6,505 bases of DNA from Acidobacteriota bacterium. GTDB lineage: Bacteria; Acidobacteriota; Blastocatellia; Pyrinomonadales; Pyrinomonadaceae. Positions 1 through 5,512 of this stretch are shown here, in pieces (the stretch's first letter is position 1; every line of letters starts with the position of its first letter). The position numbers were made by a program, and so were the translations under genes. Below the pieces are notes generated by a model. It ran no database searches. It was not told where the DNA came from and saw only the letters and a list, made by a program, of their open reading frames with translations. The stretch spans positions 1 to 6,505 of the forward strand of contig QHXE01000008.1 in assembly GCA_003222835.1 (NCBI GenBank), in the 5' to 3' direction.

Positions 1-135
1 AGCGCAGTGCCGGAGGTAATCAAAGATTCGCGCACGCTGGAGTCCAGTTGGGAATCGATCAAGTCGCAGGAAATCCCGGCGCTCAATCAGCAGCTTCGCG
101 CGGCAGGTCTTCCAGCAATCGAGACATTGAGATAG
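1..135 (+). CDS. C-terminal end of an upstream protein (partial, possibly sortilin/BNR-repeat type)
   Basis: Frame 1 is open from the left edge to a TAG at 133-135, giving the last 44 residues of a protein whose start is outside the window. The tail is polar and probably helical. It contains a segment reading W-E-S-I-K-S-Q-E-I-P-A-L-N followed by Q-Q-L-R-A-A-G-L-P-A-I. A similar ending (Trp, then a D/E-I-x-A-L-N stretch, then G-x-P-x-I) occurs, from memory, at the C-terminus of secreted sortilin/VPS10-like BNR-repeat 'glycosyl hydrolase' proteins common in Acidobacteriota. That assignment is a weak inference from a short tail. No terminator hairpin is visible in the 58 bases before the next gene. 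Confidence 0.5.
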   Translation, partial: SAVPEVIKDSRTLESSWESIKSQEIPALNQQLRAAGLPAIETLR

Positions 136-193
136 GTTGGGGTCTTAAAGTTTCTCGACTATCAGGCTAGAATGTCTTACGAGGTGTAAAGAA

Positions 194-793
194 ATGTCAG
201 TAACAGCGACGCAGGATTCAGTTTTGTTGACGCTCGATTTTAGTCCGTTGAAGATGACTGATAAAGAGTTTTATGAGTTTTGCCAACGGAATCAAGATTT
301 TCGCTTCGAGATGGACAAGGAAGGAAACCTCATCGTCATGCCGCCCACTTTTTTGGAGACCAGCCGTAAGAACACCAGAATAAATGTCCGTCTGGGCGTT
401 TGGGCTGAAGAAGACAATACTGGAGTCGCTTTCGAATCAGACGGAATGTTCACCTTACCGAACGGCGCCAAGCGGGCCCCCGATTCTTTTTGGATTTTGA
501 AGGATAGATATTATGCGCTCTCAAAAGAAGAACGCGAGGAGCGGTTTGCACGAATCGTCCCTGATTTTGTTATCGAGTTGCGCTCAAAATCGGACAATCT
601 GCGAAAACTGCAAAGCAAAATGAGCGAATATATTGAAAACGGCGTGCGGCTCGGATGGCTGATTGACCCTTATGAGAGACGAGTCCACATCTATCGAGAT
701 GATCAGTCCGTGGAAGTTTTAGAAAATCCTCAGAAGGTTTCCGGTGAAGATGTCTTGTCAAGCTTCGAATTGGATCTAATGGAAATCTGGTAA
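194..793 (+). CDS. Uma2 family (DUF820) putative restriction-endonuclease-like protein
   Basis: This is a 199-residue protein, a normal length for the Uma2/DUF820 family, which has a PD-(D/E)XK nuclease fold. The family layout is visible in order: an F-R-F-E-M segment with E39 followed by N-L-I-V-M-P-P (45-51), R-A-P-D (94-97), P-D-F-V-I-E-L-R-S-K-S-D (123-134) with E128, and K142-x3-Y146-x3-G150-V151 leading to G-W-L-I-D-P (154-159). The putative metal/catalytic set E39, D97, E128 and K142 is therefore intact. The biological role of the family is not established, although the members are numerous in Cyanobacteria, Chloroflexota and Acidobacteriota. The ATG has a GAGG ribosome site at 181-184. 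A weak promoter-like TAGAAT lies at 168-173, but its -35 partner is poor. The gene looks monocistronic, with no partner beside it. Sample lines counted by hand are about 35-48% GC against roughly 60-68% in the downstream genes, which hints at a different origin. Confidence 0.9.
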   Translation: MSVTATQDSVLLTLDFSPLKMTDKEFYEFCQRNQDFRFEMDKEGNLIVMPPTFLETSRKNTRINVRLGVWAEEDNTGVAFESDGMFTLPNGAKRAPDSFWILKDRYYALSKEEREERFARIVPDFVIELRSKSDNLRKLQSKMSEYIENGVRLGWLIDPYERRVHIYRDDQSVEVLENPQKVSGEDVLSSFELDLMEIW

Positions 794-901
794 GCCTCAC
801 TAACTCGCCCCGATCGGTTTCCAAAGAACCCTCGCCGGTTCCTCCCAATCCTTGGAATTTCAAGCCAATTCAGCCTTTAAACCCCTTCGGAAAGGTAGTT
901 T
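794..901. other. Gap between the Uma2 gene and the polysaccharide operon
   Basis: This 108-base spacer has no credible coding frame. It presumably carries the promoter of the export operon that starts at 902, but I cannot point to a convincing -35/-10 pair. Only weak short hairpins are seen (around 852-867 and 884-895), none followed by a T-run, so I call no terminator. The sequence GGAAAGG at 889-895 is the ribosome site for the gene at 902. Confidence 0.4.
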
Positions 902-2464
902 ATGAAGGGGCAACTGACTACGGGAATCGGTGCTAATGCTATCAGTTTACGCGATGGCGCGGGTGCGCTGTTCCGTCGCCGGGCCCTGGTTCTTTTCATT
1001 TTTCTCATCGTGGTTGTCGGCACGGCAATCGTTACTTTCCTGCTTCCTAATAAATACGAATCGCGCACGAAGATCCTGGTGAAGAACCAGCGCGCCGACG
1101 TTGTCATCACCCCGGAACAAACCGGCGGTGCGCCGCCTGCGACAGTTGAAAGTGAAGTCAGTGAGAATCAGATCAATTCCGAGATCGAGTTGTTGACCAG
1201 CAAGGATCTCCTGACACAGGTGGTTAAAGAATGCGGCTTGGCAAAAGCTGAAACCGGATTGTTCGGCCGCTCGCCCGCAGAAACACTGCGCGAAGAAAGC
1301 GCCGCAAATCGATTGACTAAGGATCTGACAATCACCCCGGCGCGGAAGGCCAACGTCATTTCAATCACTTATGCGTCAAATTCGCCCGAACTCTCGGCCT
1401 CCGTGTTGCAGAAGCTCGGCGAGCATTACTTGGAAAAACATCTGAAGCTGAATCATCCAACCGGCGCTACGGATTTCTTCAAAGACAAAGCCGACGAATA
1501 CGAATCTCAATTACGACAAGCCGAACAGCGGCTGACGGACTTTCAACAGAGCAACAATCTGGTGGTGCTGAGCCAGCAGAAGGACTTGACCTTGCAAAAG
1601 ACCGCGGAGGCGAAATCAAAGATGCTCGAAAGCGAAACGGCGCTGAGGGAAGCTTCGGATCGCATTGCGCGAATCGAGCAGCAGCTCGCGGCCATGCCGA
1701 AGCGCGTCGTAACGCAAAGCCGCCAACTTCCGAATCAATATTCCGCCGAGCGTCTGAACACCATGATCGTCGAACTGCAAAACCGCCGGACGCAGTTGCT
1801 CACCAAGTTTCGTCCCGACGATCGGCTGGTGCGCGAGCTCGATGACCAGATTCGCAATACGCGTGAGGCGCTCACTCGCGCCGAGGGAAAGACCGCCGTC
1901 GAAGAAGCTACCGACCTCAATCCTTTGCGACAAATGCTTGAAACCGAATTGTCACGGGCGAGGTTGGATCAGACCGGAGCGCGCGCGCGCCACGATACTC
2001 TGTCAGGGCAGTTGCAACAGTATGAAGCTGCTTTGAAGAAGCTCGAGAGCGACACCGGAAAACATGACGACCTCAAGCGCGAAGTGAAACAGGCTGAAGA
2101 CAATTATCAGCTTTATGCGAAGAAGCGCGAAGAAGCGCGCATCGCCGACGAACTCGACCGGCAGAAGATCACTAATGTATCGATAGCTGAAGTCGCAACT
2201 GCATCGCAGATTCCAACGTCGCCGAATCGGCCGGTGAATTTAATGCTGGGAATCGTCCTGGCGGCGTTTCTGAGTTTGGGCAGCGTCTTCTCTGCCGAGA
2301 TGCTCAGCGACGCCGTTTATACGCCGCGAGAGCTCGAGGGACTCACGGGCGCGCCAGTGCTCGCGACCGTCCCGGAGAACAGCCGGAAGATGCTCATCCG
2401 TCGCAGCCGCGAACCTAACGACTTTGAACTGAAGAGCATTCCGGTAGCTGAATTACAAAACTGA
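902..2464 (+). CDS. Wzz/GumC-family polysaccharide co-polymerase (chain-length determinant), without kinase domain
   Basis: This 520-residue inner-membrane protein is expected to set polymer chain length and bridge to the outer-membrane exporter. Residues 25-28 are basic, then transmembrane helix 1 spans about 29-48. A Wzz-type periplasmic beta/alpha region covers roughly 50-185, including N-Q-I-N-S-E-I-E-L-L at 89-98. A long, charged, Gln/Glu/Arg-rich coiled coil follows at about 190-400. A GNVR-like segment, N-Y-Q-L-Y-A-K-K-R-E-E-A-R (401-413), leads to the proline motif P-T-S-P-N-R-P (438-444) and helix 2 (about 446-465). The tail V-Y-T-P-R-E-L-E-G-L-T-G-A-P-V-L-A-T-V-P (472-491) is the linker that in fused GumC/Wzc-type proteins leads into the tyrosine kinase domain, but here the protein stops about 30 residues later. 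The ATG follows GGAAAGG (889-895). The gene opens a tight operon: the next start is 11 bases past the stop. Confidence 0.93.
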   Translation: MKGQLTTGIGANAISLRDGAGALFRRRALVLFIFLIVVVGTAIVTFLLPNKYESRTKILVKNQRADVVITPEQTGGAPPATVESEVSENQINSEIELLTSKDLLTQVVKECGLAKAETGLFGRSPAETLREESAANRLTKDLTITPARKANVISITYASNSPELSASVLQKLGEHYLEKHLKLNHPTGATDFFKDKADEYESQLRQAEQRLTDFQQSNNLVVLSQQKDLTLQKTAEAKSKMLESETALREASDRIARIEQQLAAMPKRVVTQSRQLPNQYSAERLNTMIVELQNRRTQLLTKFRPDDRLVRELDDQIRNTREALTRAEGKTAVEEATDLNPLRQMLETELSRARLDQTGARARHDTLSGQLQQYEAALKKLESDTGKHDDLKREVKQAEDNYQLYAKKREEARIADELDRQKITNVSIAEVATASQIPTSPNRPVNLMLGIVLAAFLSLGSVFSAEMLSDAVYTPRELEGLTGAPVLATVPENSRKMLIRRSREPNDFELKSIPVAELQN

Positions 2465-2467
2465 GGA
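2462..2467 (+). promoter_or_regulatory. Ribosome binding site supporting a TTG start
   Basis: TGAGGA overlaps the stop codon (TGA, 2462-2464) of the co-polymerase gene and lies 8 bases before the TTG at 2476. No ATG or GTG with comparable spacing exists in that frame, so this site decides the unusual start. It also implies translational coupling of the two genes. Confidence 0.7.
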
Positions 2468-2475
2468 AACAACTG

Positions 2476-3168
2476 TTGCAGGTCGAAGAGCAAATCATCC
2501 AAGCGCAAGTTCCGCCGGAGAACGGGCGGGCCAACGGCCACAAGCAACACAACTTGCAGTTGTTGCTGGCCAGCCTTCAGAGCGGACCGCAACGACTCCG
2601 CGAAGGAGCGGCCATCGCTTTCACTTCAGCTTCGCAGGGTGAAGGCGTCAGTCACGTAACGCAACTCTTCGCGGTTGAGATGGCGCGCTACACGGGTCGA
2701 CGGACGCTCGTTATTGACGCGGAGCGATTGCAGAGCCTGGGCGTCGAAGATTATTTGCAGATGCCCTGGAACTGTCACCCGACGAACATTGACAACCTCT
2801 GGATGCTGCCGGCGAAGAAAAAGAAGAAGTGGACGGATGAGACGCAGGCTCTACCAAAGAGGTCCTTTCTGATGCGAGTAGCGAAGGAAGGCGAAGAGAT
2901 CGATACCGGTCTAGATTCGGTCGATGCTTTACGCGTGAGTTTCGACAACATTTTGATCGACTGCCGCGCGCTCGGGACGTCTGCTGAGGTGGCGGTGCTC
3001 GCTTCCAACGTTGACGGCATCGTGATTGTCGTTGAAGCCGGACAGTCGCGCCGCGATGAAATCCTGAACGCCCAACGCACCATCGAGAATGCGGGCGGCA
3101 ACTTTCTCGGTTTCGTTTTGAATAAGCGCCGTTATCCGGTGCCGGAATGGCTTTATCGGAGGCTATAA
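2476..3168 (+). CDS. CpsD/CapB-like (BY-kinase-like) P-loop protein with degenerate Walker A
   Basis: This 230-residue cytoplasmic protein has the layout of the bacterial tyrosine kinase domains that partner polysaccharide co-polymerases. A Walker A-like strand-loop, F-T-S-A-S-Q-G-E-G-V-S-H, lies at 49-60. The Walker A'-like V-I-D-A-E-R-L is at 79-85. The Walker B-like N-I-L-I-D-C-R-A is at 158-165, then D-G-I-V-I-V-V-E-A (180-188). It ends in L-N-K-R-R-Y-P-V-P-E-W-L-Y-R-R-L, an ending common in this family. Key residues are changed: the Walker A lysine of G-E-G-K-S is V58, DxD is D81-A-E83, and the D-T-P-P of Walker B is D162-C-R-A. A five-lysine run (114-118) sits near where the family normally has a P-P-N-P motif. 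Only two tyrosines lie near the C-terminus, not a typical cluster. ATP-dependent kinase activity is therefore doubtful; a structural or regulatory partner of the upstream protein is more likely. It begins at TTG. Confidence 0.85.
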   Translation: MQVEEQIIQAQVPPENGRANGHKQHNLQLLLASLQSGPQRLREGAAIAFTSASQGEGVSHVTQLFAVEMARYTGRRTLVIDAERLQSLGVEDYLQMPWNCHPTNIDNLWMLPAKKKKKWTDETQALPKRSFLMRVAKEGEEIDTGLDSVDALRVSFDNILIDCRALGTSAEVAVLASNVDGIVIVVEAGQSRRDEILNAQRTIENAGGNFLGFVLNKRRYPVPEWLYRRL

Positions 3169-3187
3169 ATTTCCATCTGTCATTGCC

Positions 3188-3191
3188 AGGA
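3188..3191 (+). promoter_or_regulatory. Ribosome binding site that selects the ATG at 3198
   Basis: AGGA lies 6 bases before the ATG at 3198. An in-frame ATG at 3147 would overlap the upstream gene and add 17 residues in front of a good signal peptide. This site and the signal peptide both favour 3198. Confidence 0.7.
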
Positions 3192-3197
3192 ACTCAA

Positions 3198-3860
3198 ATG
3201 AAATACAGCATACTCGTACTCGCCGGATTCTCTATTCTTGCGATCCCGTTCGTTGCGCACGCGCAAGAGCCGCGACCGCCGCGACTGACGACCGTTACCG
3301 AAGAGCGATATCGCTTGCAACCCGGTGACGTGCTCGAAATTCAATATCGTTATTCGCCCGAATTCAATCAGACGGTGACCGTCCAACCTGACGGGTACGT
3401 CACGCTGGAGGTTGGCGGTGATCTGAAAATCGCGGGTATGACCGTGGATCAGACGCGGCAAGCGATCCTGAAGAAAGCAAGCACGCGATTACAAGATCCG
3501 ATCGCGACCGTAATTCTGAAAGAGTTCCAAAAGCCTTATTTCGTGGTTGCCGGAGAAGTCGCCCAACCGGGAAAGATCGAAATGCGCGAACGAGTCACGG
3601 CCATACAGGCAATCATGCTCGCGGGCGGGATGAAAGAGAGTGCCAAGTCGTCGCAAGTTGTCGTTTTTCGCAAAATCAATTCCGACATCGCGGAAGTCAA
3701 GCTGCTAAACCTCAAGAGCATTAGGCGCACCAGCGACCTGGAGAATGATCTGACCCTGCAGCCCGGCGATATGGTTTTCGTTCCTCGCGACAAGATTTCC
3801 AAGATCGAGCGCTTCATGCGGGTGGCGAGCGTCGCCGCCTTTATCGCGCCGAAACTTTAA
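3198..3860 (+). CDS. Wza/GumB-like outer-membrane polysaccharide export protein (Poly_export + SLBB)
   Basis: This 220-residue precursor would form the outer-membrane or periplasmic exit channel for the polymer. Residues 1-22 are a signal peptide (M-K-Y-S, hydrophobic core, A-H-A then Q-E), fitting signal peptidase I. No lipobox cysteine is seen, unlike Wza. The Poly_export domain spans about 36-108, opening with Y-R-L-Q-P-G-D-V-L-E-I (38-48) and containing V-Q-P-D-G-Y-V-T-L (62-70). One SLBB domain follows, with P-Y-F-V-V-A-G-E-V-A-Q-P-G (113-125) and A-I-Q-A-I-M-L-A-G-G (135-144), then L-Q-P-G-D-M-V-F-V-P-R (187-197). The last 20 or so residues could form an amphipathic helix like the one that crosses the outer membrane in Wza. 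It is much shorter than Wza (about 380 residues) because it carries only one SLBB. It sits 29 bases after the kinase-like gene and is the third gene of the tight operon. Confidence 0.92.
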   Translation: MKYSILVLAGFSILAIPFVAHAQEPRPPRLTTVTEERYRLQPGDVLEIQYRYSPEFNQTVTVQPDGYVTLEVGGDLKIAGMTVDQTRQAILKKASTRLQDPIATVILKEFQKPYFVVAGEVAQPGKIEMRERVTAIQAIMLAGGMKESAKSSQVVVFRKINSDIAEVKLLNLKSIRRTSDLENDLTLQPGDMVFVPRDKISKIERFMRVASVAAFIAPKL

Positions 3861-3868
3861 TCACGGCG

Positions 3869-3932
3869 TTAGAGTACCGACTTTAGTCGGGCTCTTACTG
3901 CCGAAAAAGCCCGACTAAAGTCGGTACTCTAA
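3869..3932. repeat. Perfect 25-bp inverted repeat with palindromic arms (REP/BIME-like)
   Basis: The left arm, 3869-3893, is the exact reverse complement of the right arm, 3908-3932, across a 14-base loop (3894-3907). Each arm also contains its own small palindrome, ccgactttagtcgg on the left and ccgactaaagtcgg on the right, so either one long hairpin or two short ones could form. No T-run follows on either strand, so it is not a standard intrinsic terminator. It fills most of the 93-base gap between the export gene and the priming transferase. The compound design resembles a pair of inverted REP elements of the kind spread by RAYT transposases, or a small non-autonomous element. That origin is inference from shape only. 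Confidence 0.85.
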
Positions 3933-3953
3933 ACACTCTTAATCGAAGACTGC

Positions 3954-5393
3954 ATGACTGCTCGCCACGGATCAATCACCGATTTTTTTCTGAAGCTGAG
4001 CGATCTTGCTTTGCTGACTGCGTCGCTCGGCCTGACGATTGTCTATCGTTATGCGCCGTCACAGAACCCTAGCTTCGCCGTCGACTATCTCTCCGAGCGC
4101 GTCAAGGTTACGAATGCAATCCTTGGCTTTATCCTCTTGCTTTCGTGGTACGCGGCCTTTGCAGCCCAGGGCTTATACGTTTCGCACCGTTTGAGTTCAC
4201 TGCGCGGCGAGTTGCGGGAGATCGCGCGCGCGATGGCCATCGCTTCTCTGGCTCTGTTGGTGGCGGCGCAAATGGGCAAGTGGCGCACTATAAATCTCCT
4301 GACCGTCGGGGGCTTTGGCGTAGTCGGTTTCGTGCTGGTGGCGGCGGGCCGAGTGGCGCTGCGACTCAATCTCCGCCGCTTGCGCGCGCATGGACACAAT
4401 GTGAAAGCGCTCATGATTGTCGGCGGAGGCCCGCGCGGCCGGAGGTTTGCCGCGCAAGTGAAGCACCGCCAGGATCTCGGCTACAAGTTGCTGGGTTATG
4501 TCGATAGCGATCCAAGTTTTGCGAGCGTCGAACTAGCCGGGGCACCGTGCCTAGGCACGATCGAAGACCTGCCGCGAATCTTAGCCAACGAAGTAATTGA
4601 CGAAGTAGCGATCGCTTTGCCGATAAAATCGCAGTATACCCAAATCGAGTCGGCCGTCGCGTTGTTGGAAGAACAGGGAATCACCACACATCTTTTGTCT
4701 GACTTCTTTCCGCAGAAACTTGCAAGCTTGCATCCACTGGACTTTGACGGGGTGCCCATCGTCTCTTTGCGCAGCGCGCCGCCGTTTAGCTGGCGCACCG
4801 AAGCAAAACGGTTGATGGATCTCGCAGTTGCGTCGGTGTTCTTAACAATTTCCGCGCCCCTCTTCGCGCTGGTAGCGATTGCGATCAAGCTCGACTCGAG
4901 CGGTCCAGTGTTCTTCATTCAGGAACGCGTCGGACTTAGCAAGCGCCGTTTTCGCATGATCAAGTTCCGCACGATGAGCGTGGACGCCGAAGCGCGGATG
5001 AAAGACATCGAACACCTGAACGAAAAGACCGGCCCCATTTTCAAGATCCGGAACGATCCGCGAATTACGCGCGTGGGACGATGGTTGCGCAAGACCAGCA
5101 TCGACGAGCTGCCGCAGCTCTTCAACGTGCTGATGGGCGATATGAGTATCGTCGGCCCACGCCCACTTTCGGTGCGCGACGCGTTGCGCATGGAAGAGGC
5201 TTGGCAGAAGAGACGTTTCAGCGTGAAGCCTGGGTTAACCTGTCTCTGGCAGGTATCGGGACGCAGCAACCTCTCTTTTGAACAGTGGATGCAACTCGAC
5301 CTCGAATACATCGATCACTGGTCGCTGGGACTCGACGCATCGATCCTGCTGCGCACTATACCCGCGATCGTGCTCGCGCGCGGCGCCAGCTAA
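3954..5393 (+). CDS. Undecaprenyl-phosphate sugar phosphotransferase (WbaP/WcaJ/GumD-like priming enzyme)
   Basis: This 479-residue polyprenol-phosphate hexose-1-phosphate transferase starts repeat-unit assembly by moving a sugar phosphate from a UDP-sugar to undecaprenyl phosphate. The usual large-family architecture is complete. Four N-terminal transmembrane helices lie at about 18-32, 55-75, 93-108 and 116-135. A Rossmann-like middle domain has V-G-G-G-P-R-G (156-162) and G-Y-V-D (181-184). A hydrophobic reentrant helix (about 287-312) is followed by the catalytic domain with F-I-Q-E-R-V-G (321-327), M-I-K-F-R-T-M (335-341), S-I-D-E-L-P-Q-L-F-N (382-391), S-I-V-G-P-R-P (398-404) and K-P-G-L-T-C-L-W-Q-V-S-G-R (425-437). 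The catalytic Asp-Glu pair is D384-E385. Which sugar is used cannot be read from the sequence. An in-frame stop at 3930-3932 makes 3954 the first ATG. Its ribosome site is weak (GAAG, 3945-3948). It follows the inverted repeat, so it may be transcribed separately from the export operon. Confidence 0.95.
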   Translation: MTARHGSITDFFLKLSDLALLTASLGLTIVYRYAPSQNPSFAVDYLSERVKVTNAILGFILLLSWYAAFAAQGLYVSHRLSSLRGELREIARAMAIASLALLVAAQMGKWRTINLLTVGGFGVVGFVLVAAGRVALRLNLRRLRAHGHNVKALMIVGGGPRGRRFAAQVKHRQDLGYKLLGYVDSDPSFASVELAGAPCLGTIEDLPRILANEVIDEVAIALPIKSQYTQIESAVALLEEQGITTHLLSDFFPQKLASLHPLDFDGVPIVSLRSAPPFSWRTEAKRLMDLAVASVFLTISAPLFALVAIAIKLDSSGPVFFIQERVGLSKRRFRMIKFRTMSVDAEARMKDIEHLNEKTGPIFKIRNDPRITRVGRWLRKTSIDELPQLFNVLMGDMSIVGPRPLSVRDALRMEEAWQKRRFSVKPGLTCLWQVSGRSNLSFEQWMQLDLEYIDHWSLGLDASILLRTIPAIVLARGAS

Positions 5394-5404
5394 GCATTGG
5401 CCCA

Positions 5405-5512
5405 ATGAAGCTTCATCGGTTTGCAACCAATCACAAACCAGACAGATTCCTTCCACGCGGCTGGGTAGAGGTAAACGGCTTAACTTTAGACTATGGAGTT
5501 GAGGGAAAGTGA
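5405..5512 (+). CDS. Possible small ORF of 35 codons ahead of the flippase (doubtful)
   Basis: An ATG at 5405 opens a 35-residue frame that ends at a TGA (5510-5512) overlapping the GTG start of the flippase as GTGA. The peptide is hydrophilic and basic at first (M-K-L-H-R-F-A-T-N-H-K-P), with no signal peptide, membrane segment or motif that I recognise. No good ribosome site precedes the ATG, and the same frame is open upstream inside the transferase gene. It could be a leader peptide that couples translation to the flippase, or simply chance in a 115-base spacer. The spacer (5394-5508) has no other clear content apart from the GAGGG at 5501-5505. Confidence 0.2.
   Translation: MKLHRFATNHKPDRFLPRGWVEVNGLTLDYGVEGK
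5501..5505 (+). promoter_or_regulatory. Ribosome binding site supporting the GTG start of the flippase
   Basis: GAGGG lies 3 bases before the GTG at 5509, slightly closer than ideal. An in-frame stop at 5500-5502 excludes any earlier start, and the next candidate (GTG at 5539) has no ribosome site and would remove half of the first membrane helix. Confidence 0.55.

Noticed and set aside
145..173. Promoter-like TTAAAG and TAGAAT with 17-base spacing before the Uma2 gene
   Set aside because: The -10 is reasonable but the -35 matches consensus at only three positions and the resulting leader would barely include the ribosome site, so it is mentioned but not called.
884..895. Small hairpin (CCTT/AAGG) overlapping the ribosome site of the co-polymerase gene
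   Set aside because: The stem is only 4 bp and would arise easily by chance; no further support for a regulatory RNA switch.
1979..1990. Alternating GC run of 12 bases
   Set aside because: It is in-frame Ala-Arg codons in the coiled-coil region of the co-polymerase; too short to call a functional repeat or Z-DNA site.
3147..3197. Longer start for the export protein at ATG 3147
   Set aside because: It overlaps the upstream gene, puts 17 extra residues before a well-formed signal peptide, and has a poorer ribosome site than the ATG at 3198.
3869..3940. Intrinsic terminator after the export gene
   Set aside because: The stem is strong, but neither strand has a T-run after it; the following + strand bases are AAACACTC.
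4221..4234. 14-bp perfect palindrome atcgcgcgcgcgat
   Set aside because: It lies inside the transferase coding region, encoded as Ile-Ala-Arg-Ala-Met, and is explained by GC-rich codon use.
4085..4507. Several 89-120 codon frames on both strands within the priming transferase
   Set aside because: They are Arg/Ala-rich shadow translations overlapping the strongly supported transferase gene.
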